This document shows, piece after piece, positions 51,216 through 59,953 of a stretch of DNA of 64,000 bases. The number at the start of each line of letters is the position of its first letter. Position 1 is the stretch's first letter. The stretch comes from RGIG995 sp045543655. Lineage in GTDB: Bacteria > Bacillota > Clostridia > Oscillospirales > UBA644. Location: assembly GCA_045543655.1 (NCBI GenBank), contig JAZPXN010000060.1, positions 24,972-88,971 of the forward strand. The letters run 5' to 3'. Below the pieces are notes generated by a model, which worked only from the letters and a program-made list of their open reading frames with translations, was not told where the DNA came from and made no database searches. The position numbers were made by a program, and so were the translations under genes.

Positions 51216-52417
51216 TTCAGGTACGCTCCCAGAATTTCGGTATAGCAATCAATGACGTATTGAATCTGTTCGTCGGTCAGACAGGTGTGGAGGGGCAGGG
51301 AGATCTCGTGAGCGAAATGGGCGAACGCGTTGGGGAAATCCTTGATATCAAAGCCCATGTTCTTATACGCGGTATGCATGGGCAGAGGCTTATAATGCAC
51401 GTTGCAGGCCACGCCCTTTTCGGCCATTTTGATGATGATCTCGTTGCGCTGCTCCAGCGTGATCCCGGGAACGAAGGTCAAATACAGATGCCCCGAAGAG
51501 CGGTAAGAATCGGAATAATGGGGCAGGGTCTTCACCCCCAAAGGACGGAAGGCGGCGTCGAAGCGACCGATAATCTCCTTCCGGCGTTGGAGCATGGCGG
51601 GATAGCGCTTCATCTGGGCAAGGCCGATGGCGGCGGCAACGTCGGTCATATTGCACTTATACCAAGGGCCGACGATATCGTATTCCCAAGCGCCTAACTG
51701 GGTCTTGGCCAGAGCATCCTTGGACTGTCCGTGGAGGGAGAACAGCTGAACCTGCTTATAGATGGCTTCGTCGTCCATTCCGGGGATGGTGCGCCAGGTA
51801 AGAGCACCTCCCTCGGCGGTGGTGAAATTCTTCACAGCGTGGAAGGAGAAGGAAGAGAAATCCGCCAGACATCCGGTAGGCTTCCCGTCTTTTTCCGCGC
51901 CGAAGGAATGAGCGGTATCCGCCATAACGGCAACCCGTCCCAGGGCCTGCTGAACGGGAGAAGCGGGACGAAACAGATCCTTCCGGGATTCGACGGCAGA
52001 AAAAATACGGCCGTAGTCACAGGGCACGCCTCCCAGATCCACGGGCAGAATCGCCTTGGTCCGTTCGGTGATGGCGGCGGCCATTTTATCGTAGTCCATT
52101 TCCAGAGAGTCGGCCTGGCAGTCCACCATGACGGGGGTGGCGCCCACGTGACAGACCACGGAAGCGGTGGCGGTATAGGTATAGGCAGGGACGATCACCT
52201 CGTCGCCGGGGCCAACGCCCAGCACCCGAAGAGCCATTTCGGCGCAGGCGGTCTGGGAATTCAGACAAACGACACGGGAGGTATTGCAATAAGCGGCAAC
52301 CTGCCGTTCCAGTTCCTTGGTACGGGGGCCGGTGGTGATCCAACCGGAGCGAAGCGCTTCGGCAACCTCCTGGATTTCGGCTTCGGAGATATCCGGGGGA
52401 GAAAAGGGAACGTTCAT
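51212..52417 (-). CDS. DegT/DnrJ/EryC1 sugar aminotransferase
   Basis: 401 residues, PLP fold type I. PSPPDISEAEIQEV-like start (FSPPDISEAEI), VPAYTYTATASVV, and the PLP-binding lysine in SFSFHAVKNFTTAEGGAL. It likely makes a 4-amino-6-deoxy UDP-sugar from the product of the CapD/PglF-type dehydratase in this operon. Start at 52417 (10 bases after GGAAGG); an ATG two codons upstream is also possible. First gene of the exopolysaccharide operon. Confidence 0.93.
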   Translation of the reverse strand: MNVPFSPPDISEAEIQEVAEALRSGWITTGPRTKELERQVAAYCNTSRVVCLNSQTACAEMALRVLGVGPGDEVIVPAYTYTATASVVCHVGATPVMVDCQADSLEMDYDKMAAAITERTKAILPVDLGGVPCDYGRIFSAVESRKDLFRPASPVQQALGRVAVMADTAHSFGAEKDGKPTGCLADFSSFSFHAVKNFTTAEGGALTWRTIPGMDDEAIYKQVQLFSLHGQSKDALAKTQLGAWEYDIVGPWYKCNMTDVAAAIGLAQMKRYPAMLQRRKEIIGRFDAAFRPLGVKTLPHYSDSYRSSGHLYLTFVPGITLEQRNEIIIKMAEKGVACNVHYKPLPMHTAYKNMGFDIKDFPNAFAHFAHEISLPLHTCLTDEQIQYVIDCYTEILGAYLK

Positions 52418-52492
52418 GATCATTACACCTTCCGTAATTATTTTAGTCGGCAAACGGCCGAACACCGGGCGACGGTCGTTTATTATAAATAT

Positions 52493-52521
52493 ATTATAAC
52501 AAATAATAACATTAAAGTCAA
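52493..52521 (-). promoter_or_regulatory. promoter of the exopolysaccharide operon
   Basis: Minus strand TTGACT (52521-52516), 17 bases, TATAAT (52498-52493). Leader about 70 bases. Confidence 0.92.
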
Positions 52522-52579
52522 TGAAAGCCCGAAAAGTCCCCCAAAAAGCAAAAAAGTTGTCACACTTTTAACATAGTGC

Positions 52580-52613
52580 AGAAAAGCGCCGACCCCCGCA
52601 AGGGTCGGCGCTT
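52580..52613 (-). terminator. terminator of the TIR-like operon
   Basis: Perfect 12-base arms AAGCGCCGACCC / GGGTCGGCGCTT with 6-base loop, followed on the minus strand by TTTTC. Confidence 0.85.
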
Positions 52614-52636
52614 CCGACGGAATATTCGCAGAAAAA

Positions 52637-53854
52637 TCAGATGATTGCGGCGGTGTTCCTTCCCTTCATCTCTCCTGCCATGCGACGCAAATCGACAATA
52701 GTCTCCCCTTCGATAAGCGCGGCGTAAAACGCAAGAATCATTCCGGCCAGTTCCCCCTCCGGAGCAAGGGAGCAGAGATCGCAAAGGACCTTCCCTGCAT
52801 CGGCAACGCACCGGGTCATTCCCTCCGTCTCCTCCAGATACCGATGCAGGGCGGCGGCGATGCCGACGGAGATATAAACGGGGAAAATCCCATTGGAAAG
52901 AGCGGTATTTGCGGCGCCGATCAGCCGGTCAGAGAGAGACAACTTTCGCTTCGGGTCTCCCCCCACCCGCTTGCAGGTATCCTTCAAGGCCTTGTTGGCA
53001 AAGCGGTAGAGAAGATCGTCGATATGCGCCAACAGCAAATCCAACGCAACGCCATACTTCCGGGAGAGAGCAACGGCGCTTTCCAGCATAGCGTTCTTTA
53101 CAACAATATAAACATTTTCATCGGCGATGGAATCGGCAACGTACTCCGCCCCCAAAAGATCGCCGAGATAGGCGCAGACGGCGTGTCCCATATTGTGGAT
53201 ATACAGCTTGCGCTTCACGTAAAAATCAAAGGGATCGAAGGGGATCATATTGTGTATTTCCGGAATCTCTCCCTTGAAGCCGGCCTTATTTACCGGAAGA
53301 AAGCCGTACTTTTCCACGCAGACGCGCAGGGGATTTCCGTCCTTCATTTCGTCGGTCTGGATCGGCACCATCCGGCCGATGGAGGTCTCCACCAGCCCCA
53401 CGTTTTCCTCGTACCAGCCGATCTCGTCCGAAGTCAGACACGCCCGGATCAATCCGTCCAACACCCGGTCGGCGTCCATCAGATTTTCGCAGATCAGAAT
53501 GTTCAGAGGCTTCCCCTTCCGTTCCTTCCGAAGCCGGAGACCGGCAACGAGATTCGGAACGATGCGGGGCAGTACGTTCACTCCCACGGCGGTAGCGAGA
53601 ATCTCCCCCTCGGCAATCGCCTCGGCCACGGCGGCAGGATCAGTGCCGTCCACGGCGCAAACGTTGAGAACGTCAATATCTTCGTAGGTTTCCCCCGAAA
53701 GAATGCGGACGGGATAGCGCCCCGCCCGGTTCAGCCCTTCGATAACGGGCACAGACACGTCCACGAAGACCGTCCGATAGCCGGAGGCCGAAAAAAGAGT
53801 TCCGATAAAGCCCCGGCCGATATTGCCGGCGCCGTACATAACAGCAGTTTTCAT
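52637..53854 (-). CDS. mannitol-1-phosphate 5-dehydrogenase-like (MtlD family)
   Basis: 405 residues. N-terminal NAD loop VMYGAGNIGRGFIGTLFSAS is nearly the textbook MtlD sequence; catalytic domain has FYVKRKLYIHNMGHAVCAYL with the Lys, Asn and His of the polyol dehydrogenase long-chain family. It should interconvert a polyol phosphate and the ketose phosphate with NAD. No mannitol PTS genes are near, so another polyol is possible. ATG at 53854 follows GAGGTAACGCG. Last of four genes in the TIR-like operon. Confidence 0.85.
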   Translation of the reverse strand: MKTAVMYGAGNIGRGFIGTLFSASGYRTVFVDVSVPVIEGLNRAGRYPVRILSGETYEDIDVLNVCAVDGTDPAAVAEAIAEGEILATAVGVNVLPRIVPNLVAGLRLRKERKGKPLNILICENLMDADRVLDGLIRACLTSDEIGWYEENVGLVETSIGRMVPIQTDEMKDGNPLRVCVEKYGFLPVNKAGFKGEIPEIHNMIPFDPFDFYVKRKLYIHNMGHAVCAYLGDLLGAEYVADSIADENVYIVVKNAMLESAVALSRKYGVALDLLLAHIDDLLYRFANKALKDTCKRVGGDPKRKLSLSDRLIGAANTALSNGIFPVYISVGIAAALHRYLEETEGMTRCVADAGKVLCDLCSLAPEGELAGMILAFYAALIEGETIVDLRRMAGEMKGRNTAAII

Positions 53855-53875
53855 CGCGTTACCTCGCAAAAAGAA

Positions 53876-54655
53876 TCAAATCAGATCCCGGTACAGCGCT
53901 TCCGGGATCGGGCGCGCTTCGGCACAGAGATCGTAATCAGCTCCCGTCCAAAGGTGCTTGATCACCTCCGTCCCCCGATCCACGTCGAAAATTCCGACCG
54001 CAGCACCGCCCAGACGGCCCCATTTCAAGGCGCCGCAGACCTCCAGCGGGGCTTGGTAATTTCCGAAATTTTCGGAGCCGGTTTTTCCGTGCTTACAATA
54101 CGAAATCTCGTATTTTTTTCCTTCCCCGTCCAGCACCGTCAAGGAAATCGGCGGGACGAGCCGTCCGGGAAGATCCAACATTTCGTCAACGGCATGGATA
54201 TAAGTATTCCGATTCAGTCCGACGCCGATCAAGAGAATCTTCGCGCCGATCCCATACAGCCTTGCCCAGGCGCCGTGGGGCGGACAGGGAGACTGGCAGG
54301 TCTCTTCCCCCGCCAAGAATTCGGCGGCGGCTTTCCCGAATCCGGTCATGGAATGGGTAGGGTGCAGAGAGCGGATCCCGTCGGGCCGAAAGGCCGCCAC
54401 CGTGGGCAGAGCGCCAATGCAGGGAACCGATTTTTTTACGTCGTAGACCGGATTTTTTTCCCCTACGGTAGCCCAGGTATGGGTGGGGACGAGAAACAAT
54501 CCCTCCGAAAGATAAGAAACGAATCCGTCGATCACGCCGTCACACCCGCCGGAAACCTCCCCCAGGGCGCGCATGGAGGTATGGATCAGCACCGTATCGG
54601 AGGGCAGAATTCCGTGTTGACGGAGAAAGGCGTGTATCATCGCTTGCGTCAGCAT
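53876..54655 (-). CDS. AAC(3)-family N-acetyltransferase (YokD-like)
   Basis: 259 residues. Family blocks: DTVLIHTSMRALGEVSGG near the N-terminus, LVPTHTWATVGE, IRSLHPTHSMTGFG with the catalytic His, and GVGLNRNTYIHAVDEM. These enzymes use acetyl-CoA; the chromosomal YokD/FrbF-like members are often not antibiotic resistance enzymes. ATG at 54655 with AGAGGG upstream. It starts 93 bases after the nucleoside-hydrolase-like gene and ends 21 bases before the MtlD-like gene. Confidence 0.88.
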   Translation of the reverse strand: MLTQAMIHAFLRQHGILPSDTVLIHTSMRALGEVSGGCDGVIDGFVSYLSEGLFLVPTHTWATVGEKNPVYDVKKSVPCIGALPTVAAFRPDGIRSLHPTHSMTGFGKAAAEFLAGEETCQSPCPPHGAWARLYGIGAKILLIGVGLNRNTYIHAVDEMLDLPGRLVPPISLTVLDGEGKKYEISYCKHGKTGSENFGNYQAPLEVCGALKWGRLGGAAVGIFDVDRGTEVIKHLWTGADYDLCAEARPIPEALYRDLI

Positions 54656-54748
54656 AAAAATCCCTCTTGAAAAAGAAATCGTAACATTCCACATTAAAAC
54701 AATAAACAGAGCGGCACGAAGAATTTCCGTCTCCGCACCGCTTCGGTC

Positions 54749-55540
54749 TTATAAGATCGGCGCTTCCGCAATATATCTCAGCACCGACACCAGATTCCCG
54801 TCCGGGTCTATCCGTTGCTCTACGGCAAAGCGCTCGGGGAACAGAAGATAGATCACCGCCGTCAGATCGTAGACGCTGCAGACGGCCTCCTTTCGCTCCC
54901 GGGACATTTCCCGATACCGGCAAAGCATCCGTCCCAAAATCCCTTCCGTGGGAACCTCAATGCGGTTCAGATCGCATTTGGGGCTGTGGCAGGTGTCAAG
55001 CGTGGCCGAGACGTGGGGATATTTCACCGTCTGCGCAAAAGCGGCAACGTCCACGCCGTGATTGAATTCGCGACCGTTGTAATTGGGCGGCTCGGCAATA
55101 TTCCCCGCCATCATAATCAGAGGCAGAGAGCCTTTTTTCCGCAGGATATCGGCGGTCACCGCGCAGGGACCGAGGCTCAGGATCACGTAAGAGCCGTCCA
55201 CTTCCCCGAGCCATTCTTCATAGCCGACCACCGGCACTTTTTCTTCGTATTCCGGGGGAAGCACGTCTCCCATGCCGTCCCGGCCGTGGATCTCGGGGAT
55301 GCATTCTCCCTTTTGCGGAACGGAAGAAGTATCCACGATGCGAACCTTTTCCGGCAGAACGTCGGTATACGTCACCACCCGCTTGGCGTTGACGAAGGCC
55401 TGAGCCAAAGGAAAATTTCCCGCCACGGGCAGAATATCGATGCGCCCGAATCGGTCGGCGTGCTCAAAGAGATAAAGGGTGGCAATCAGGTCGTCCAGAC
55501 CGTAATCGCAGAGAAGGGCAAGGTTCTTTTTCTCGTTCAT
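54749..55540 (-). CDS. nucleoside ribohydrolase-like protein
   Basis: 263 residues. The inosine-uridine nucleoside hydrolase fold is suggested by CDYGLDDLIATLYLF at the N-terminus, IHGRDGMGD, NGREFNHGVDVAAFA and the late Asp in VYDLTAVIYLLFPERF. In the N-terminal Ca-binding motif the first Asp of the usual DxDxGxDD is replaced by Leu, the others are kept. It would cleave an N-glycosidic bond, of a nucleoside or similar ribosyl compound. Starts 14 bases after the TIR-like gene. Confidence 0.78.
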   Translation of the reverse strand: MNEKKNLALLCDYGLDDLIATLYLFEHADRFGRIDILPVAGNFPLAQAFVNAKRVVTYTDVLPEKVRIVDTSSVPQKGECIPEIHGRDGMGDVLPPEYEEKVPVVGYEEWLGEVDGSYVILSLGPCAVTADILRKKGSLPLIMMAGNIAEPPNYNGREFNHGVDVAAFAQTVKYPHVSATLDTCHSPKCDLNRIEVPTEGILGRMLCRYREMSRERKEAVCSVYDLTAVIYLLFPERFAVEQRIDPDGNLVSVLRYIAEAPIL

Positions 55541-55554
55541 AACCGTATCCTCGC

Positions 55555-56952
55555 TTACATTTTGTCAAGAATGTCGGCGGCTTCCATCCGCACCTTTTCC
55601 AGAATCATATTCCGGATCGCATTGCGCTCCTCCCATTGACGGTAGATCGTCCGGACGGTGCGCTCAATTTTAGCCTGCACGGATCTTTTTTCCTCGAAAT
55701 GATACTGCTCCACCTGAGCCAGTAAAAATTCCTGGGAAACGATATCGTTGGAAACGCTGTTCCCCCGGCCGCCCCGCATATAATAGTCGTAAAGCTCCTT
55801 GCGGTATCCCAGGGTCATCGCACAGTATTTTTTCTGCTCCGCCAGATGCTCCGCCGCTTTTTCCGGCTCCAGCTCGCCCAACTGCTTATGGATCTGCGAA
55901 ATATTCCGGCTGGCAAAGGCCCGGTAGATCAGAGCGTAGGTCTCGTCCCGTTTCACCTCGTTGACGTGATCGTCGATCATCTGCAGAACCTCGTGGCAAA
56001 GCTCCAGGGCCTGCTCGTAATAATCGATGCGGTCCGCGGGATCCTCCTGCCCGGCGGCAAAAAACTCGTGAGCAAGCTCCAGCTTATCCGTCCGGAAGAT
56101 CCGGCACCAGGTTTTGAGATCGGGGTCGGAGATCTCCCGTTCGTATTCAAACTCCAGATCCTCACAAAGTCGGTCGAACTGCTCCTGGGTGGGGAAGCGG
56201 GTCAAGCGCCGGGTCACCGCAAACACGTTGAGAACCGCTCTTGCGCACAGCACCACGGGGCGGTCGGAATAGCGGTCTTTGATATTTTTATTGTCAAAGC
56301 CGTCCCGGATGGCCGTCAGCTTATTGTAAAGGCGGTCGATATCCCCGGAATAGATCGCCACCTGCATTCCGTAGATCAGCTTATTGGAAATGCGGGTATC
56401 CCCGGTATAATGATAAATTTCCTGGGAATATTCTTCCCATTTATCGAAATAATCCAGCTTATTGGCCGATCCGCTGTCCTTTTCAATATAGGTGAAAAAG
56501 TTCTTCGAAACCTCGTCTGCCACCTTGGAAAGAACGTTCAGCCGGGCGGCTTCGTCCCCCTTTTCGTAGGAATCCTTCTTGACCTTTTCGGTCCAGACGC
56601 CCTGCAGATCCGAGGGTAACTCGTTGGGCTCCATATTGATCAGAATCCGGCGGATGCGGTGAGGGTCGGACACCTTGTGCAGAAGATAGCCCAACTCCAT
56701 CATAACGTTGGGATTCAGCCCCTTGCTGAGAAGCTCGTTACGGTCGTTGCGGCGCTCTTCCTTTTCGATCAGAAAAATGGCGTAATCACAGCCGTTCATC
56801 TGATGAATGATCTCTTCGCTCACCGTAAAAGAAGCCTGCCATTCTCCGCCGACGATAGGCGAATAGCCGGCGCCGGAAAGACGGTTGCTGATCAGACGGG
56901 CAATCTCTTGATTATCGTCCCCGCTCCAACCGATAAATACTTGTTTTCCCAT
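55555..56952 (-). CDS. TIR-like (CAP12/Pycsar-effector type) domain protein with helical C-terminal region
   Basis: 465 residues. Residues 1 to about 125 match the TIR-like nucleotide-binding domain of PF10137 type: VFIGWSGDDNQEIARLI, MNGCDYAIFLIE, NPNVMMELGYLL (81-90, with the probable catalytic Glu at 87) and the family mark LPSDLQGV (112-119). Members of this family are NAD-cleaving effectors or cyclic-nucleotide sensors in CBASS, Pycsar and related defence. The remaining 340 residues are predicted mostly helical and charged, with TPR-like spacing, possibly a sensor or oligomerisation module. No transmembrane segment. Own promoter at 56983-57011; RBS GAGGAG. Heads an operon with nucleoside-hydrolase-, AAC(3)- and MtlD-like genes. 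Confidence 0.78.
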   Translation of the reverse strand: MGKQVFIGWSGDDNQEIARLISNRLSGAGYSPIVGGEWQASFTVSEEIIHQMNGCDYAIFLIEKEERRNDRNELLSKGLNPNVMMELGYLLHKVSDPHRIRRILINMEPNELPSDLQGVWTEKVKKDSYEKGDEAARLNVLSKVADEVSKNFFTYIEKDSGSANKLDYFDKWEEYSQEIYHYTGDTRISNKLIYGMQVAIYSGDIDRLYNKLTAIRDGFDNKNIKDRYSDRPVVLCARAVLNVFAVTRRLTRFPTQEQFDRLCEDLEFEYEREISDPDLKTWCRIFRTDKLELAHEFFAAGQEDPADRIDYYEQALELCHEVLQMIDDHVNEVKRDETYALIYRAFASRNISQIHKQLGELEPEKAAEHLAEQKKYCAMTLGYRKELYDYYMRGGRGNSVSNDIVSQEFLLAQVEQYHFEEKRSVQAKIERTVRTIYRQWEERNAIRNMILEKVRMEAADILDKM

Positions 56953-56982
56953 AATAACGCTCCTCTTCGGGTTCTTTGCTTC

Positions 56983-57011
56983 AGTATATCAAAAAAACGG
57001 GGAAATGTCAA
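56983..57011 (-). promoter_or_regulatory. promoter of the TIR-like operon
   Basis: Minus strand TTGACA (57011-57006), 17 bases, TATACT (56988-56983). Confidence 0.88.
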
Positions 57012-57029
57012 GTAAAATGAAGAAAAAAC

Positions 57030-57068
57030 AAAAAAACGGGCAGAGAATTTTTACTTCTCCGCCCGTTT
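57030..57068 (-). terminator. terminator of the tubulin-like gene
   Basis: Minus strand ACGGGCGGAGAA pairs with TTCTCTGCCCGT (one mismatch), then a long T tract. Confidence 0.85.
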
Positions 57069-57083
57069 GGAACTCTGAAAAGA

Positions 57084-59801
57084 TCAATTGCAATCCGAAG
57101 CCTCGTCCGGCGTCAGGTGCGGCAGGAAACGGTGCCAGCTCCGGTCCAGATGCAAGCCGTAATGGGGCTCGTGGTCAAGAAGGAGACGGTACGACAAATA
57201 GTAGGACTCCTCCCGGAACTCGTTGAGCGCGGAAATTTCCCTCGCCTCGAATCCCCCCGCGGATCGGTAGCAGATCAACTCGTTCTCCGGGCAGCCGTCC
57301 GGCCGGCCGACCCCGGCCCCAAGCACGGCATCCACCTCGGGATAGCGCTGCCGGGCGCCGCCGGGAAGACACCAGGAGAGGTAGGTCGAAATTCCCGACA
57401 GACCGGAATTTTCCACCTCCTCCACCTCCAGAAAGGGTGCCGCAAGAGCGGTCAGCCGATCCCGGTATCCCCGCAATTCGGCGCAATAACGCTCGTTACG
57501 GACAGCCTCGTCTTCGCCGTTCCCCGTCCGGGAGGCAAGCTCCGCCTGCTTGCGAAGAGCCGAGAAGACGTCGAGATACACCGCATCCCGGCGGTTGGGA
57601 TCGGAATCGATCTTCCCGTCGAAATCCCGATAGGCACGGTCCAGAAGCTCTCCCCGGAACCGCCGCCAATCCGCAGAGGCTTCCGGAAGGAAGGTCCCGG
57701 CGTAGCAGGCCCGGAGCACGCATTCGTTGAGGTCGGAATGATCCTCAAAGGAAGCGAAATTCAGCTCCCCGAAGATCTTCACCTTCGCCCCTTCGGTAGC
57801 GTAAACGCGAAGGGTATTGCCGAGATTCCGATCTTCCGCCGTGGCGTTTTCGGCCAGGATATCTACCAGATCGCCGTCCAGGGAACGGATCTCCCGGAAG
57901 GCCTTCTCATAGGAAAAGGCCAATTTCTTCAGAGGCACGAGCAACGCCTCGCAAACGCGACGCTGCAGTTCCGTCTTCCGATAGTTCAGAATCCGCTCCT
58001 TCCGGTCCTCAATATGATCGGCATAGCACGCTGCAAATTCCTGCAGCGCACGCTTCCGTCCGAGTAAGGGCATCTTCCGGGCGTTCAGAACCTCCAGGGG
58101 ATCACATCCGGAATTCCATTTTCCGAAGGAGGAAGACGCCTCCGGAGGATCGTAGGAAACGATCCTTTCCCGCAGCTCCCCACAGGACGATTTCTCCAAA
58201 AGAGCCTCCAGATTCCGGATCAGATAATACAGAAGCCCTCGGGCCGCCAGGGGATGCACGGCATAGGTCTTCCCCGCCCGATTGGTCTTGGACAGATATC
58301 CGTAAACCGTCCTGAGATCTCCGGCAAAGACCGCGTCCGGATCCGGGGGCATCACCTGCCGGAGGATCCGATCGACCATAGAATCGGCCTCAGACTCAAA
58401 CCCCTCCAAGGACCGAAGCAAGGTCACCCGATCCCGATTGCAAAGCTCCGCAAGATCCGCCGGAGTCAGATCCCTTTGCGCCGCCATTTCCGCCGGCCCG
58501 GAAGCCTCCGGATCCTCAGCCCCGGACAGAGCGTCGTTGATCCGCGCGCTCAGCGTCTCCAGAAAATCGGAAACCTTATCCGTATATTCCGTGGTATCTT
58601 CCACGGTTTTTTCGTTGACGGTATCAAGAAAAACCTCTTCCGCAAAGGCGGCGCCCCGAAGGGGATCCTCCCGGTCGGAGAGATCCCCGAAGGCACGGAG
58701 AAAAAGATCGCCCTCCGTCATCGGCGTTCCGTTGGCCTTCGCCAGATTGCGCCCCTCATCCATCAAAGGATCGAGAACGAGCCAGGGCCGAAGCACCGTC
58801 TCCCGAATCCCCCGCAGGATACAATACTCCTTGATCTCCTCGGTGGGATAGACGGCCTTTGCCGCCCCCATCGACAGATACCGGGCCTGCGACGCCGAAA
58901 GGGACGGACGGTAGGCGTCGGTCTCCGCATCAAAAAAAACGGAGATCAAAGGATGATAATTACGGGCGTAAATGCCGTCGGCCAGCATCGCCTCCCATTC
59001 CGCAAGAGAGCCGCAGGCAATCCCGTTCCGGTTCTGCCCGCCGATCAGATACACGCAATCGTAAATCCCCCGGAAGGCGCCGCCCTCCGCGGCCGCGTCA
59101 AACAGATCGTCTATAACGAAGGGGGCTTCGGTCTGCAGACCGTTGCGGCGCACCTGAAAGGTTGCGTTCAATTCCCGCAACGCCGCGTAAGCGTGGGCCT
59201 GGAGATAGATCCGGCCACGGGGATTCTCCAAAAGAGAAGGAACGTTACGGATAAAAAGATCGGGCAAAAGGAAAAATCCCGTAAAATCCACGGCCGAAAC
59301 ACCCCGCTCCGCAAAAAGGCGGCGGATCCACAGCGCAGTCTGCAGAAAGGTGCCGGAGCCGAAGTTGCCGCAAAGACTGGTTACCACCTGCACGTGAACG
59401 GGATCTCCTTCCACCTCGCAGGCCAGCCGATCAATGCAATCGATCAGGCCTCCGCTCTGCCCGGATTTCATAAAATTCAAAAACGTCAGCCTTGCCTTCG
59501 CCCTGGAATTGGCCCCGTCCATCATAGACTCCTCCATCAGGGCAGGATCGTGGGGCAGCCACTCCTCCGGACGGAATGCGTCGTATTGCGCGACGCAATC
59601 CCGCACCCGCATAGGCGTGCAGGCCAAAAACCGCCGTAGACCGTCTTCGTCGCCGATCTCCTCGTTGGGATCCGAATCAATCACGATGCAGGACGTCCGG
59701 TCGTTTCCGGAATTTCCGCCGTCCTTACGGATGCGTTCCGCAATCTGCTCCACAACCCGGGAGCCGGTGCCGCCAAGACCGATGATCAACTTCATAGCCA
59801 T
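57084..59801 (-). CDS. large tubulin/FtsZ-like protein
   Basis: 905 residues. The N-terminus LIIGLGGTGSRVVEQIAERI (5-24) is a GTPase/Rossmann start as in FtsZ and tubulin-like proteins, followed by CIVIDSDPNE (acidic end of strand 2) and a glycine loop SLCGNFGSGTFLQTAL (142-157) in the place of the tubulin signature GGGTGSG. Beyond about 330 comes a long, mostly helical, charged region with no motif that I recognise. It fits the Tubulin_2 (tubulin-like) family of bacterial proteins, but it is not FtsZ: it is over twice as long and the signature is altered. Could form filaments or act as a nucleotide-controlled scaffold. ATG at 59801 with AAGGAG upstream; own promoter and terminator. The next gene downstream is the TIR-like one. 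Confidence 0.75.
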   Translation of the reverse strand: MAMKLIIGLGGTGSRVVEQIAERIRKDGGNSGNDRTSCIVIDSDPNEEIGDEDGLRRFLACTPMRVRDCVAQYDAFRPEEWLPHDPALMEESMMDGANSRAKARLTFLNFMKSGQSGGLIDCIDRLACEVEGDPVHVQVVTSLCGNFGSGTFLQTALWIRRLFAERGVSAVDFTGFFLLPDLFIRNVPSLLENPRGRIYLQAHAYAALRELNATFQVRRNGLQTEAPFVIDDLFDAAAEGGAFRGIYDCVYLIGGQNRNGIACGSLAEWEAMLADGIYARNYHPLISVFFDAETDAYRPSLSASQARYLSMGAAKAVYPTEEIKEYCILRGIRETVLRPWLVLDPLMDEGRNLAKANGTPMTEGDLFLRAFGDLSDREDPLRGAAFAEEVFLDTVNEKTVEDTTEYTDKVSDFLETLSARINDALSGAEDPEASGPAEMAAQRDLTPADLAELCNRDRVTLLRSLEGFESEADSMVDRILRQVMPPDPDAVFAGDLRTVYGYLSKTNRAGKTYAVHPLAARGLLYYLIRNLEALLEKSSCGELRERIVSYDPPEASSSFGKWNSGCDPLEVLNARKMPLLGRKRALQEFAACYADHIEDRKERILNYRKTELQRRVCEALLVPLKKLAFSYEKAFREIRSLDGDLVDILAENATAEDRNLGNTLRVYATEGAKVKIFGELNFASFEDHSDLNECVLRACYAGTFLPEASADWRRFRGELLDRAYRDFDGKIDSDPNRRDAVYLDVFSALRKQAELASRTGNGEDEAVRNERYCAELRGYRDRLTALAAPFLEVEEVENSGLSGISTYLSWCLPGGARQRYPEVDAVLGAGVGRPDGCPENELICYRSAGGFEAREISALNEFREESYYLSYRLLLDHEPHYGLHLDRSWHRFLPHLTPDEASDCN

Positions 59802-59953
59802 AATGAAAATCTCCTTTATTTTATCTGTATATCACAAGAAACCGCAGAAAACGAAGGTTTTCGCAGATCAGAGATCGAAAAGATATCAACGTCCTCCCGT
59901 TTTTACGCGGCGAAAAGGGCACGTAAAAAGATGATACCGGAATTTCTTTTTCT

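Noticed and set aside
53876..54655. Aminoglycoside resistance gene
   Set aside because: The family is right, but it lies in a metabolic-looking operon with host-like composition and resembles YokD-like members; resistance cannot be claimed.
55555..59801. CBASS or Pycsar locus
   Set aside because: A matching effector-type TIR-like domain is present but no CD-NTase or uridylate/cytidylate cyclase is seen in the window.
57084..59801. FtsZ
   Set aside because: Far too long, altered signature loop and no division genes nearby.
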